This document shows positions 1 to 10,079 of a DNA stretch of 33,675 bases, one piece after another. The notes under the pieces were generated by a model, which saw only the letters and a program-made list of their open reading frames with translations, was not told where the DNA came from and made no database searches. A program made the translations under genes and the position numbers. How positions within the stretch are numbered: the first letter of the stretch is position 1; the number at the start of each line of letters is the position of its first letter. This DNA comes from Mesoaciditoga sp. (GTDB lineage: Bacteria; Thermotogota; Thermotogae; Mesoaciditogales; Mesoaciditogaceae), in contig WGFY01000010.1 of assembly GCA_015491995.1 (NCBI GenBank), positions 1-33,675 on the forward strand, read 5' to 3'.

Positions 1-315
1 ATATTGAGGATTTTCAATGAAAAGATCTCCATACAAACGATTTTGACTTCTTTTGTGGTCATTCCCTTATTTGGATTGGCCATCATAGAACTTCTTGGAT
101 TACTCTACATTTTTATTCAGAACAAAAAAACTTTTCAAATTGCATTGATCATCACTCTTGCTTTAGCCGTTGTGCAATCTTATAACAAGCCTTTAAACTT
201 AAATGGCTTACCGTTCACCGCTTCAACGTTGATAATGGCAAGTACAGGTTTGATGCTGTACTTTATCAGTTTAAAAGTGTATAGAAAATGGAGAAAAGGC
301 GATGATTTCAAATGA
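1..315 (+). CDS. C-terminal part of a polytopic membrane protein (partial)
   Basis: The reading frame is open to the left edge of the window, so this is probably the end of a larger gene. A TTG at position 4 has no visible ribosome binding site. About 103 residues are visible, with roughly three hydrophobic segments (near residues 12-36, 42-56 and 72-93), followed by a basic cytoplasmic-looking tail (KVYRKWRKGDD). The pattern fits the end of a multi-pass transporter or polysaccharide flippase, but no diagnostic motif is visible and I do not name it. A short coding-like remnant of another membrane protein end follows at 335-436. Confidence 0.5.
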   Translation: MLRIFNEKISIQTILTSFVVIPLFGLAIIELLGLLYIFIQNKKTFQIALIITLALAVVQSYNKPLNLNGLPFTASTLIMASTGLMLYFISLKVYRKWRKGDDFK

Positions 316-334
316 ATAACCTCTTGCCTCCTAA

Positions 335-436
335 TACCACTTGACATTTGGTGGCATCGGGGCTACCGTGCTTTTATATTTTGCCATTTCAAAAATAGAT
401 ATAGATAAAGAAATGGTCGTGAGGGTTTTATTTTAA
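335..436 (+). pseudogene. remnant of a membrane-protein C-terminus
   Basis: After a TAA at 332-334, one frame runs to a TAA at 434-436. It encodes a protein-like stretch (FGGIGATVLLYFAISKIDID, then KEMVVRVLF) made of one transmembrane helix and a charged tail. There is no start codon or ribosome binding site in front of it. It lies in a different frame from the preceding membrane-protein fragment, whose last helix and charged tail it resembles in general character. I read it as leftover coding sequence from a frameshifted or partly deleted membrane protein. It could also be chance. Confidence 0.3.
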
Positions 437-473
437 AAACATGGTTCTCTATGTGAGGAAGGAGACGTTAAAA

Positions 474-2041
474 ATGAAATATCCCTTGTTTGTTGTCACT
501 CTAATCACAGTTTTGGGAGCATGTGTTTTTGGAGCGCCTTTAAATTATTCCATGGTGATGAGTTCTGAAGCAAAAGCGGCTGATTACTTCTTGTCTAACC
601 AATTAGCAAACGGCGCCTTTCAGATACCGCCTTACATGAAAAAGATTTCTCATATGCCAAACCCCAAACCAACCCATTCTTGGATACATGCCTCTCAATT
701 TTCGCTGCAAACCGGCATTCTTTTGGGCGAAACCGCATTTTCTTTAAAGTTAATGCATTCGTTGGGACTTTCAACGAACACTCATGCCTTCGTTAGTGCC
801 GTGAATTTCGTTACTCAGCTATCGACTTACACGACAAACAGCGATGTTCCAACATTGGGAGAGACACAATCTCAGATGTTGTCTGATTTTCTATGGATTC
901 AAAATGTTTTCAAACTTAAACTTTCCACCTGTGCCAATCTTGCACGCAATATCATCTTAGATAATTATCTAAAATATTCGTACTAACCGCTGAAATACGT
1001 TACGACTTTAGAAATTCCCGCTTACGACAAATACCAAAAGCTACTATCGAGATACTTCGCGTTGAAAGTGATAAATATTCTACCTTTTGTGGAAAAGGAA
1101 AATCTGTTTGATCTTTCGCCTACAAACTTCAAAGCCAAGATGAACGATAAACAAATTGCGGATATCCTAACTTCGATATACGTCGTTCTGAGAAAATATC
1201 TGATGGCCAGTTACGTTGGAGATGGAATATGGCTTCCAAAGATTCCAAATCCTCATGGGGGAACTGTTGGAGTAAGTATCGAAGCCTTGTATTATTTAAG
1301 CGAACTGAACAACAAATTCAGCATGCTTGAGAGAAAATTTAACGTCAAAGATGAAGTTTTAAAAAACATGACGATGTATGGGATAAAAAAAGATGAGAAC
1401 ATGCAAGCGGTTAAAGAAACGATGAAGTACATCATAGCTTCTCAGGCGACAGATGGCTCTTGGGGTGGAATAACAAAGCCCCTTCCAAAGCCACAGGTAT
1501 TCAAGGTGGGAAAGAAAGAAATTGTTAGATTCTACAATGAACCTGGATTGGGAAAGATTTTCATCACTTCTGAAGCTGTGATATCACTTCTTAGAATGGG
1601 GGTTCCAGCGACAAACCTTTCTCTTGAAAAAGCTGTTAAATTTTTAATAAACAGTCAATCTAAGAGTGGGTATTGGAAATCCAAATTCTATCCGTGGACA
1701 GTTGTAACAATTATCACCATGAATGCACTGAATGAATATGCAAAATACAGATGGGACAGGAAAATCAACATTTCAAAAGAATTGCGCCAACAACTGACTA
1801 CCGAGAGTGCTCACATCAAAATGTTATCTCAAAGAGTTGGAACTCTATATATCGGTATATTAAATGGACTGGTGTGTTGGGGAGTGGGCAAACGGTTCAA
1901 TTTTTCAAAGCCTTAAAATGGTCAACGTTAACCATGCCAAACAGCGTTTGGGGCAAAGCGGATATATTCAAAATGTTACCCACTCTATTTATCCGAGAGC
2001 CCAAGATTCCCGTAATAAAGATAAGAATCAATGGAATTTGA
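474..2041 (+). pseudogene. secreted QW-repeat alpha/alpha-toroid protein, broken by stop and frameshift
   Basis: ATG 474 follows an AGGAAGGAG ribosome binding site (456-464) and starts a clear signal peptide. The frame is stopped by TAA at 984-986, then continues open in the same frame to 1916. Repeats of the prenyltransferase/terpene-cyclase toroid type are visible: QLANGAF near residue 43, QATDGSWGG, and QSKSGYW. The intact paralogue at 3464-4729 aligns on both sides of the stop (KLSTCANL/KLSKYANL before it; SPTNFKAKMNDKQIADIL/SPNAVNKNAAFISDMANL after it), so this was one gene. Near 1820-1850 the homology moves by -1 into the frame ending at 2041: RYIKWTGV there matches RYVKFVGV of the paralogue. 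The gene therefore carries a nonsense codon and a probable one-base deletion. Sequencing error cannot be excluded for either. Function is unknown; catalytic DxDD or DDxxD-type motifs of true terpene cyclases were not seen. Confidence 0.7.
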
Positions 2042-2122
2042 AAGATTTTTGCACTTTTAAAAATGTGAAAATGGTGGTACCATAGTAATGGCGTTTTCAA
2101 AATTTGAAAGGGGGGAAGTGTT

Positions 2123-2473
2123 TTGAAAAAGTTCAAGTTGTGGATTTTACCTCTTCTTTTTTCAGTCGTCGGGCTTTCCATCGTTCTCAGTGGTTGTTTT
2201 TTGTTGGGGCCGGGATTTCAAAATGTTACGTCCGGAGCGGTTATCAATGGGACAATCTCTGGGATAACCAACAACGCAACGGTTACCATCAGAGACGATC
2301 TTGGAGAAAACACAACGGCGTCCTCAAACTCTCATTATTATTATAGACTGAGCGTTAAACCTGGTGTGAGAACGATCACCTATTCTTGCACGGGATACGC
2401 CACCGTCGTTAAAAAATACTCCATCTTAGGTCATAGCCAAACTACGATAAACGTTACTATGAAAAGGAAGTGA
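2123..2473 (+). CDS. small lipoprotein with a PEGA/carboxypeptidase-regulatory-like domain
   Basis: TTG start behind a strong GGGGGGAAG ribosome binding site (2111-2119). The 116-residue product has a lipoprotein signal peptide ending in the lipobox LSGC, so it should be acylated and anchored to a membrane outside the cytoplasm. The rest (GAVINGTISGITNNATVTIRD to the end) looks like a single beta-sandwich of the carboxypeptidase-D regulatory or PEGA kind, with a typical final strand TTINVTMKRK. Such domains usually contribute to surface or protein binding rather than catalysis. Only six bases separate it from the beta-barrel gene downstream, so the two are probably cotranscribed and perhaps act together at the cell envelope. 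The binding partner is not known. Confidence 0.75.
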   Translation: MKKFKLWILPLLFSVVGLSIVLSGCFLLGPGFQNVTSGAVINGTISGITNNATVTIRDDLGENTTASSNSHYYYRLSVKPGVRTITYSCTGYATVVKKYSILGHSQTTINVTMKRK

Positions 2474-2479
2474 TTTGAG

Positions 2480-3343
2480 ATGAAAAAAGTCATTCTCATC
2501 GTTTTAATTCTCGGTGTGCTTTTCACTTTTGGTTTCTCGTTTCAAATAAGCTTAAAGGATATTTATACGGGATGGTTTGAGCCTTCCAACATTAACACGT
2601 GGACAACGCCATGGATGCTTCCGGTTCTTTACGAAGAGGCAACGAATACCGCCGTTGTAAACGCGTATTACAGAAATGAATCTGGAAAGAACACGCTAAA
2701 CATCATGGGTCTTTACGGCTTTGACAGATTCATGGGTGGAGACTACATGAGGGCAACTGTAAAAGCTTCATACACAACTTTTACTTTTAACAGATACACC
2801 ATCGGAATTGCCCTTCCAAATACCGGCTTTGATATCAGATATGTAAACGCCCTGGATGGCAATTCAAAATATTACAACGAAATAGGAATGGACGTTGAGT
2901 TCATTTATAAAAATTCACATATCAAAATAGGCAATAGCGAGTCAACGATCTTCTCTTATTGCAAATTTTTCAATTTTGTGCGATACATAAAGCCATCTTG
3001 GCCAAAGGATTCTTCGTGGCAATCGATTTGGTCTTTCGATTATTTAATGAGAACGGTGTGGATATTACCACAATTCGCCTTGATATACGATAATTACTCC
3101 GGCATAGACGAGATAACGTATCAGTCTCAAAGTTCCAACGCTCTTGAGCTGCTGGTAAAACCATTTCGCAATTTTATTTTAAGAGGAGGAGTCAATTTCG
3201 AAAACGTGGGATCAAAAGCCATTCCGTCGATGAACATAGGAGCAAACATGGTTTTTGGTAAATACAACATCGATGCCGATTATCAGCACGTGTTGTCAGA
3301 AAGTGAAGGAACTTTTGCCATATCAGCTGGCATGAATTTTTGA
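2480..3343 (+). CDS. probable outer-membrane beta-barrel protein
   Basis: A 287-residue protein with a classic signal peptide (MKKVILIVLILGVLFTFGFS) followed by alternating hydrophobic/polar strands rich in aromatic residues, for example ATVKASYTTFTFNRYTIGIAL and GTFAISAGMNF. It ends in phenylalanine, the usual C-terminal signal for assembly of outer-membrane barrels by BamA. Length and strand pattern suggest a barrel of about 10-14 strands. It sits six bases after the lipoprotein gene and before a secreted toroid protein, so it may be the outer-membrane part of a small envelope assembly. I do not recognise the family. Start chosen at ATG 2480, with a weak GGAAG/GAG ribosome binding site, probably helped by translational coupling. 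Confidence 0.65.
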   Translation: MKKVILIVLILGVLFTFGFSFQISLKDIYTGWFEPSNINTWTTPWMLPVLYEEATNTAVVNAYYRNESGKNTLNIMGLYGFDRFMGGDYMRATVKASYTTFTFNRYTIGIALPNTGFDIRYVNALDGNSKYYNEIGMDVEFIYKNSHIKIGNSESTIFSYCKFFNFVRYIKPSWPKDSSWQSIWSFDYLMRTVWILPQFALIYDNYSGIDEITYQSQSSNALELLVKPFRNFILRGGVNFENVGSKAIPSMNIGANMVFGKYNIDADYQHVLSESEGTFAISAGMNF

Positions 3344-3386
3344 TCTTTTGGTCGAAAAAGATTTTCGCTGAGAAATCATAATCCAA

Positions 3387-3445
3387 GAGGTGTTCTCTTT
3401 TGATAAAGTTGCTGTTAAATTGAAAGAGTAGCACCTCATTTTTTT
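3387..3445 (+). terminator. hairpin with T-run between the barrel gene and the second toroid gene
   Basis: GAGGTG (3387-3392) pairs with CACCTC (3432-3437), and the inner CTCTTT pairs with AAAGAG (3423-3428). The long imperfect stem is followed by ATTTTTTTG (3438-3446). It looks like an intrinsic terminator for the 2123-3343 transcript. The ribosome binding site of the next gene begins only about six bases after the T-run, leaving no room for a promoter. Partial readthrough (attenuation) is therefore the likeliest way the next gene is expressed from upstream. Confidence 0.55.
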
Positions 3446-3463
3446 GAATAAGGGGGAATTCAT

Positions 3464-4729
3464 ATGAAGAGTATCAGTATCGTGGCTTTTTTAATTTTCT
3501 TAAGCCTTGCCTTTTCCGCTTTAGCGGCAAATGGAATAACTTATTCACAAATATCAAACGTCCAAACACAACTCTTGGAATCTTTACTTGAAAGGCAACT
3601 CCCAGATGGAGCCTTCATTGAGCACTTTTCGTTAGGTTCACGATTTCAAGTTGGTTCAACGTTATCTTCACTCGTTATGCTCAAAAAATGTGGGTTTCCG
3701 ATGGCAACTTCCGCTTTTCAAAAGGGAATAAAATTTTTACTGAACAATTATGATCCATTCGAGATGTCCGCACTACCCACTTTTTATACATCACTTGGCA
3801 ATATAGAAACTCTCGGAGGAGGAACAAAAGTTAAACTTTCCAAATACGCTAACCTTATAAAAGATGCCGCTTGCTCGAGTTATTTGAACGATATTCTTTT
3901 CCTCTCTGAATCTAATCGAATTAAATCCTCAAAAAAATTAAAACAAATCGTTTTATTTTCACTTCCGACGATTTTTTCTACGATCAGAAATTCCACAAAA
4001 GCTGAATTGACGAGATGGATGTCTCCAAACGCGGTTAACAAAAATGCGGCGTTCATCTCAGATATGGCTAATCTGTACGAAGCCATTTCCAAATTGCTCA
4101 CAAAATCTTTTACGGGAGAGAATGGGAATTTTGTATTGGCCTACATGGTCAAACTCGATGAATGTACTTTGAACTCCTACGATAAAAAAATGAAAAATGA
4201 GATGTTTGATTACGGCATCAAAGATATTTTAAAAACACCGTTAGCAGGTAAAATACGGAAAAAACTGATATCTCTTCAGGAGAAAAACGGCTCGTGGAGC
4301 TGGAAACTTGCGTTGAGTTCCGTTGGTTTTTCTTCGACATCAACAATATCCACGATGAGCACATCGATAAAAAGGTCTCTGAGAATTCAAACTACGGCCC
4401 TCAATCTGGATACACTTTTGGAAAGTGGTGTATCAGCTACGAGTCAAATCATAAAAAAAGGAATCTCGTATCTCATCACCGAATTGCCTCGTTCTTTGCA
4501 AGGAAAAACGCCATTAGAAGAAATATCACCTTTCATAACGTTAGAAGTCTATTCACAAAAAATGTTTGGGAAAAAATACGACTTTAAATTGCTGCCATCA
4601 CGATATGTAAAATTCGTGGGTGTAAACAACGGAAACCTTTCGAAACTTTTGAGCAACCTTTACGTCGGAAAAACAAAAGAATACATTTTGGGCGCCATTT
4701 TAAACAGATTTTCGAGAAAAAACAGATGA
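3464..4729 (+). CDS. secreted QW-repeat alpha/alpha-toroid protein
   Basis: ATG behind AGGGGG (3451-3456); 421 residues with a signal peptide (cleavage probably after SALA-A, residue 21). Helical repeats carry degenerate QW motifs: QLPDGAF (45-51) and QEKNGSWSW (272-280), and the region IQTTALNLDTLLESGVSAT is typical of helices in the prenyltransferase/terpene-cyclase-like toroid fold. It is the intact paralogue of the broken gene at 474-2041; both share the order QLxxGAF, KLS.(C/Y)ANL, SP.., YGIK, GSW and a C-terminal RY(I/V)K(W/F)xGV. Acidic catalytic motifs of terpene cyclases are absent, so a binding or scaffolding role outside the cell is more likely than catalysis. Expression may depend on readthrough of the hairpin just upstream. 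Confidence 0.65.
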   Translation: MKSISIVAFLIFLSLAFSALAANGITYSQISNVQTQLLESLLERQLPDGAFIEHFSLGSRFQVGSTLSSLVMLKKCGFPMATSAFQKGIKFLLNNYDPFEMSALPTFYTSLGNIETLGGGTKVKLSKYANLIKDAACSSYLNDILFLSESNRIKSSKKLKQIVLFSLPTIFSTIRNSTKAELTRWMSPNAVNKNAAFISDMANLYEAISKLLTKSFTGENGNFVLAYMVKLDECTLNSYDKKMKNEMFDYGIKDILKTPLAGKIRKKLISLQEKNGSWSWKLALSSVGFSSTSTISTMSTSIKRSLRIQTTALNLDTLLESGVSATSQIIKKGISYLITELPRSLQGKTPLEEISPFITLEVYSQKMFGKKYDFKLLPSRYVKFVGVNNGNLSKLLSNLYVGKTKEYILGAILNRFSRKNR

Positions 4730-4854
4730 GTTGAAACATCTCAGCCACGTTAAAAAATGGGTGGTATAAAATAACTGCCTTAAAAGCTGAAAAAAGTTCC
4801 TGTATCCTGAAATGGAAGTAATCAATTTCTAAAAATTGAAAGGAGATGATTTAA

Positions 4855-5667
4855 ATGACAAGAAAAGTTACGTTTTTTGTTGGAGCTTTGATACTCGTCC
4901 TTTCACTTTTAACCTTTTCAAAAGGAATAATTCAATCGATAACCTATCCGTATTACCTTCCAACGTGGCAAAGTGGAGAATTTTGGCAATATTCAACATC
5001 CAAAGTTGCTTCTGAAAATGGATACGTGATATATCACAAATGGATCGACATTCCATCATCTATGGTAACAACACAAAAATACATAGTTTTACAGATGAGA
5101 TATTTCGACGATGTTCCAGCTTACGAATACGTCATTTTGAAAGAAATTCATACAAATCAAGGAAATATTTTGGATATAGCTTACGCACCCATTTGCAATC
5201 TCTCAATTTCTTCGTTGAAAGAAAGCCTGTCATATGATTTTGATTTTCCTTTGTACGCTGGAAAGAAATGGCAAGTGCTCTTTCCAACGATAAAATCCAA
5301 CATTCCTCTTCCTAAGAATCCAAAAGAAGATGAATATTTTCCTCTTAAAGCAGAGGTATCCGCCACACAAACCATCATAACGCCTGCCGGAAAGTTTGAT
5401 ACCATGATGATAAAAGAGACTTACAACAACGGAAAAACGTATGAGTATTGGTATTCAGCTAAAGTTAAGAACTACGTGAAATTTCTCAGTGTGGGTGGAA
5501 ACACCATGATTCTTACAAATTACGGAAAAATTGAGAACTTGAAATCTTATGTTGTAAAGATGATAAAGAGCATGCCAAAGGAATACATCAATCAAAAAGC
5601 GTTCGTTGTGAACACACTTTATCAATACGGATTTCTCACTCTCAAAGAAAGTTTGGGCCTGGAATGA
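4855..5667 (+). CDS. exported protein of unknown function (DUF3108-like features)
   Basis: ATG behind AAAGGAGA (4839-4846); 270 residues with a signal peptide, then a mature domain starting YYLPTWQSGEFWQYST. The WQxGExWxY opening and the later segment ITPAGKFDTMMIKETYNNGKTYEYWYS are typical of exported beta-rich domains of the DUF3108/LolA-like superfamily, in which a ligand or lipid may be bound inside a half-barrel; that assignment rests on pattern only. It is the fifth consecutive gene for an exported protein. After its stop another frame shows a coding-like tail (5612-5773), so its true C-terminus may once have been different. No terminator was seen directly after it. Confidence 0.55.
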   Translation: MTRKVTFFVGALILVLSLLTFSKGIIQSITYPYYLPTWQSGEFWQYSTSKVASENGYVIYHKWIDIPSSMVTTQKYIVLQMRYFDDVPAYEYVILKEIHTNQGNILDIAYAPICNLSISSLKESLSYDFDFPLYAGKKWQVLFPTIKSNIPLPKNPKEDEYFPLKAEVSATQTIITPAGKFDTMMIKETYNNGKTYEYWYSAKVKNYVKFLSVGGNTMILTNYGKIENLKSYVVKMIKSMPKEYINQKAFVVNTLYQYGFLTLKESLGLE

Positions 5668-5773
5668 ACTTCACTTAGTTGTACATGAATATCTCAAAGG
5701 AAAAGTCTATGAGATAAACTCTGGACACGTTTACAGAAGGAAATTGGCCCCAAGGGAAGGATTAAAAACTTGA
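5612..5773 (+). pseudogene. coding-like tail in a shifted frame; intergenic debris
   Basis: A frame open from 5612 to the TGA at 5771-5773 encodes a protein-like stretch, notably ELHLVVHEYLKGKVYEINSG and then HVYRRKLAPREGLKT. It overlaps the end of the preceding exported-protein gene in a different frame and has no start signal. It may be the original C-terminus of that gene after a frameshift, or the last piece of a deleted gene. The rest of the 480-base gap to 6148 shows the two-hairpin repeat at 5923-5996, a distant inverted repeat (CTCTACAT 6031-6038 / ATGTAGAG 6076-6083), and no gene I can support. Confidence 0.3.
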
Positions 5774-5922
5774 AAAAGCACATCTTAAAGCTTTGCCAAC
5801 TGCCACTTACAACAACTACATTGTCGAGAAAAGAATGGTTTCAAAGTATTCAACCGTCATGTTTGAAAGGAATCATTATTCAGTCCCAGAAAGCTGTAAA
5901 GCAAGAAGTCTTTTACCTTAGT

Positions 5923-5996
5923 GTCATCCTGAAAGTTCCACGGGAACTATTCAGGATCTCTTCAAAACAAGATTCCGGCTCGGTGGCTGGAATGAC
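5923..5996. repeat. two-hairpin palindromic element (REP/MITE-like)
   Basis: The 74-base element begins GTCATCC and ends GGAATGAC, which are near-inverted ends. It holds two hairpins. The first has ATCCTGAA (5926-5933) paired with TTCAGGAT (5950-5957), and inside it AGTTCC (5934-5939) paired with GGAACT (5943-5948), a nearly perfect 14-bp stem with a 3-base loop. The second pairs ATTCCGGC with GCTGGAAT around a TCGGTG loop, with one G-T pair. The layout is typical of interspersed intergenic palindromes. Only one copy is present in this window. Confidence 0.55.
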
Positions 5997-6148
5997 CGTT
6001 GAATGGTTTATAGGGCATTATTGTAAATGTCTCTACATTGTACGAGTTCTGACAAGACTTCAAACTTTTAAAGATATGTAGAGTGTCCAAAAAATAGAGA
6101 ATTCATCTACATCAAGGGTACAAGGATTTGCAAAAGTTGAATGGTAAG

Positions 6149-7567
<1,419 letters not shown>

Positions 7568-7657
7568 CTACTTCGTTTTTTGAGAATTGCAACTCTTCCA
7601 GCCAAAAATGGAATTAGCCTCTGTCCTTGTTAGATCTTTGAAAAGATATCCATTGCC

Positions 7658-9073
7658 TTAAAAGATCTTTCCCGGGTTCATGATACCGTTTGGATCCATC
7701 ACATCTTTAAAGGACTTCATGATGGCATACTGATCACGCTTTGTCTTTCTTAAAAGATCCTTTTTCAAAAACCCTATGCCATGTTCACCACTAACGGCCC
7801 CACCAAGTTCAGCTGCTTTCATTGCTATCTTTGAGAGTATTTCCTCCGAAAATTCTTTCCATTCATTCAGCCCCATTTTCTCTGGTTTCATGGGAGCTGG
7901 ATGAAGATTGCCATCTGCTGCATGTCCTGCAACCGGAATTTGCACTTTGTATTCTTTGGATACCTTCGAAATGTAATCCATGATTTTAGGTATTTCAGAA
8001 GTTGGCAACACCACGTCTCCAGTTGGAGTATGTGGTGCAAAAGCTTTTATGCCTTCAAGCCAGTTTCTTCTCATTCTCCAGATTTTTTCTGAGTTCGTTC
8101 TGTTATCCGCTACGAACACGTCCATCGCACCACCATCGATGAGGACTTTCCCAGCCTTTTCGTAAATACTTTCAAGTTCACTTTTGCCTTGACCTTCATA
8201 TTGAATTATGAGATAAGCACCAGCCTTTTCTTGAAAAGGAAGGGTGATGTTGTTGTATTTCGAGCCAAGAGCAATTGAAGTATCATCTATAAATTCTACT
8301 GAACTCGGTAAGGTTCTGCTTTCGGTGATCAAAGTGCCAACGTTGGAAATGGCAGTGAACACATCTCGAAAAGGAGCAAGCAAATCCACTGTTTTGCCTG
8401 GTAATGGGATAAGGTTGAGAAATATCTTGGTAAAGATCCCAAGAGTTCCTTCCGATCCAACCAACAGGTGTGTGATATCATATCCACTTGAATCTTTTCG
8501 ACGCTTCCCTCCGAATTGTACAATTTCGCCGTTTGGCAGGACAGCTTCAATTCCAAGCACGTGGTGGACGGTGTTTCCATATTTTATAACTTTGCTACCT
8601 CCGGCATTCGTGGCAACATTTCCTCCAATAAAGCTTGTTTCAACGCTCATTGGATATCCAGCATAGTACAATCCGCCTTCTGAAACTTTCCGGCAAAGGT
8701 CGTTTGTGACGACTCCTGGCTCGACAATTGCCACCATATTCATCTTATCTATTCCCAGTATTCTGTTCATCTTTTCCATGGAGATGACGATCCCACCATA
8801 GATCGGAACCGCTGCACCGGCTAATCCACTACCCGCTCCACGCGGTGTAATTGGAATTCTTTCCTTATTCGCGATTTTTACAAGTTCTGAAACTTGTTTT
8901 GCACTTTCTGGCTTTACCACGACGTCTGGCATGTGTGAGTAGTATTCTCCTCCACTTTCATCTCGCGAATAGTTGTTAAGAGCATCACCGTCTCCGTAAA
9001 CAACCGCATTTTCTCCTACGATCTTTTTGAACTCCTTAACCATGGCAGCTGTTACTTTTCCGAATTCATTCAT
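7658..9073 (-). CDS. FAD-linked lactate/glycolate dehydrogenase subunit (GlcD/LctD-like)
   Basis: The 471-residue flavoprotein belongs to the PCMH (vanillyl-alcohol-oxidase) fold family. It has the FAD-binding [14 protein letters not shown] (77-90), [15 protein letters not shown], and [11 protein letters not shown]. The C-terminal substrate domain has the metal-site motifs [10 protein letters not shown] and GEHGIG. The gene follows etfB and etfA with overlaps, the same arrangement as lctBCD of Acetobacterium woodii. There the FAD-LDH hands electrons to an electron-transferring flavoprotein that couples lactate oxidation by NAD+ to ferredoxin oxidation. I infer a similar soluble complex here; the 2-hydroxyacid could also be glycolate or another. 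Start ATG 9073 is preferred over TTG 9091 because an AAGGTGAG site lies just upstream; it then overlaps the end of etfA by eight bases. Confidence 0.8.
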   Translation of the reverse strand: MNEFGKVTAAMVKEFKKIVGENAVVYGDGDALNNYSRDESGGEYYSHMPDVVVKPESAKQVSELVKIANKERIPITPRGAGSGLAGAAVPIYGGIVISMEKMNRILGIDKMNMVAIVEPGVVTNDLCRKVSEGGLYYAGYPMSVETSFIGGNVATNAGGSKVIKYGNTVHHVLGIEAVLPNGEIVQFGGKRRKDSSGYDITHLLVGSEGTLGIFTKIFLNLIPLPGKTVDLLAPFRDVFTAISNVGTLITESRTLPSSVEFIDDTSIALGSKYNNITLPFQEKAGAYLIIQYEGQGKSELESIYEKAGKVLIDGGAMDVFVADNRTNSEKIWRMRRNWLEGIKAFAPHTPTGDVVLPTSEIPKIMDYISKVSKEYKVQIPVAGHAADGNLHPAPMKPEKMGLNEWKEFSEEILSKIAMKAAELGGAVSGEHGIGFLKKDLLRKTKRDQYAIMKSFKDVMDPNGIMNPGKIF

Positions 9074-10079
9074 TTCTCTCACCTTTGCCAAGTTTCTTCA
9101 ACAGTGCCGGTAATATCTCTAAAGCATCTCCAACGACGCCGAAATCTGCCACCTTGAATATAGGTGCATCAGGATCTTTGTTTATCGCCACGATGATCTT
9201 CGAAGAAGACATTCCAGCAACATGCTGGATAGCACCGGAGATGCCAAATGCCATGTAGAAGTGGGGAGTAACGGTTTTCCCTGAAAGCCCTATTTGATGA
9301 GAGTAAGGAACCCATCCCATATCAACGGTTGGGCGAGATGCACCGACTGCCCCATTTAACATCTTGGACAGATCATAAAGCATGTCGAAATTCTTCTTGC
9401 CTTTCATTCCTTTTCCACCAGCGATGATCACATCTGATTCCTGAATGGGAAGATCAGAACTCTCGTCTTTTTCAAATGAAAGCCATTTGTATCGAGATTC
9501 GTAAAGATCACTCGAGTATTCCTTCAAAATCAATTTCCCATTTTTAGATTTGTCAGGCTTCAACGGTCTTTTTGATTTTGGCCTTACGGTTGCCATCTGA
9601 GGCCTGATGTCGGGTGTTTTTATCGTTGCCATGACATTTCCCCCAATTGCAGGTCTTGTCTGAAGCAGGATATGCTCTTTCAAATCGATATCGAGCTCTG
9701 TGCAATCCGCTGTTAAACCAGTCTTAAGCCTCGCCGCTAATATCGGCATGATCGTCCTTCCGTAAGTCGTAGCGGAAGCTATTAAAATCCCAGGTTTGTA
9801 CTCTCTTACAAGTGCTTCACACAGATTTGCGTGTATGTCAGGCAAAAAATGTTCTAATTTGGGATTATCCACTACATAAACTTCATCTGCTCCAAATTCG
9901 AAGAGTTCTTGCGACTTTCTTTTTATGTTGTGACCCAGTACAACACTTGAAAGCCTCTCTTCCAATTTTTCTGAGAGTTTCTTGCCCCATGCCAAAAGTT
10001 CGTAAGAAACCGAGCTTATTTCACCATTTCTGACTTCTCCCAAAGTCCAAACTCCACTGTATTCTTCGCTTGACATCAT
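9066..10079 (-). CDS. etfA: electron transfer flavoprotein alpha subunit
   Basis: The 337-residue protein carries the EtfA C-terminal FAD domain signature, from [19 protein letters not shown] to [21 protein letters not shown], with the preceding [12 protein letters not shown] segment. The N-terminal domain has the Rossmann-like fold ([30 protein letters not shown]) that packs against EtfB. It lacks the extra N-terminal ferredoxin domain found in A. woodii LctC. ATG 10079 overlaps the etfB stop in ATGA, and glcD starts inside its last codons, so the three products are translationally coupled. Role: receives electrons from the GlcD-like dehydrogenase and shuttles them with EtfB. A second in-frame ATG directly follows the first, and the AAAGGGGA site serves either. 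Confidence 0.9.
   Translation of the reverse strand: MMSSEEYSGVWTLGEVRNGEISSVSYELLAWGKKLSEKLEERLSSVVLGHNIKRKSQELFEFGADEVYVVDNPKLEHFLPDIHANLCEALVREYKPGILIASATTYGRTIMPILAARLKTGLTADCTELDIDLKEHILLQTRPAIGGNVMATIKTPDIRPQMATVRPKSKRPLKPDKSKNGKLILKEYSSDLYESRYKWLSFEKDESSDLPIQESDVIIAGGKGMKGKKNFDMLYDLSKMLNGAVGASRPTVDMGWVPYSHQIGLSGKTVTPHFYMAFGISGAIQHVAGMSSSKIIVAINKDPDAPIFKVADFGVVGDALEILPALLKKLGKGERNE

Noticed and set aside
1864-2085. 73-residue frame overlapping the end of the broken toroid gene
   Set aside because: The adjacent frame ending at 2041 matches the paralogue's C-terminus (RYxKxxGV); this one does not.
4731-4780. Possible promoter with TATAAAAT before the 4855 gene
   Set aside because: No -35 box at an acceptable distance: TTGAAA lies about 28 bases upstream and other candidates are too close.
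6031-6083. CTCTACAT/ATGTAGAG inverted repeat as terminator of aglA
   Set aside because: The arms are only eight bases, 37 bases apart, with no T-run; mentioned only as part of the gap.
7620-7660. Terminator between glcD and aglA
   Set aside because: The only stem (ATCTT/AAGAT near 7632-7647) is too short and lacks a T-run, so no terminator is claimed.
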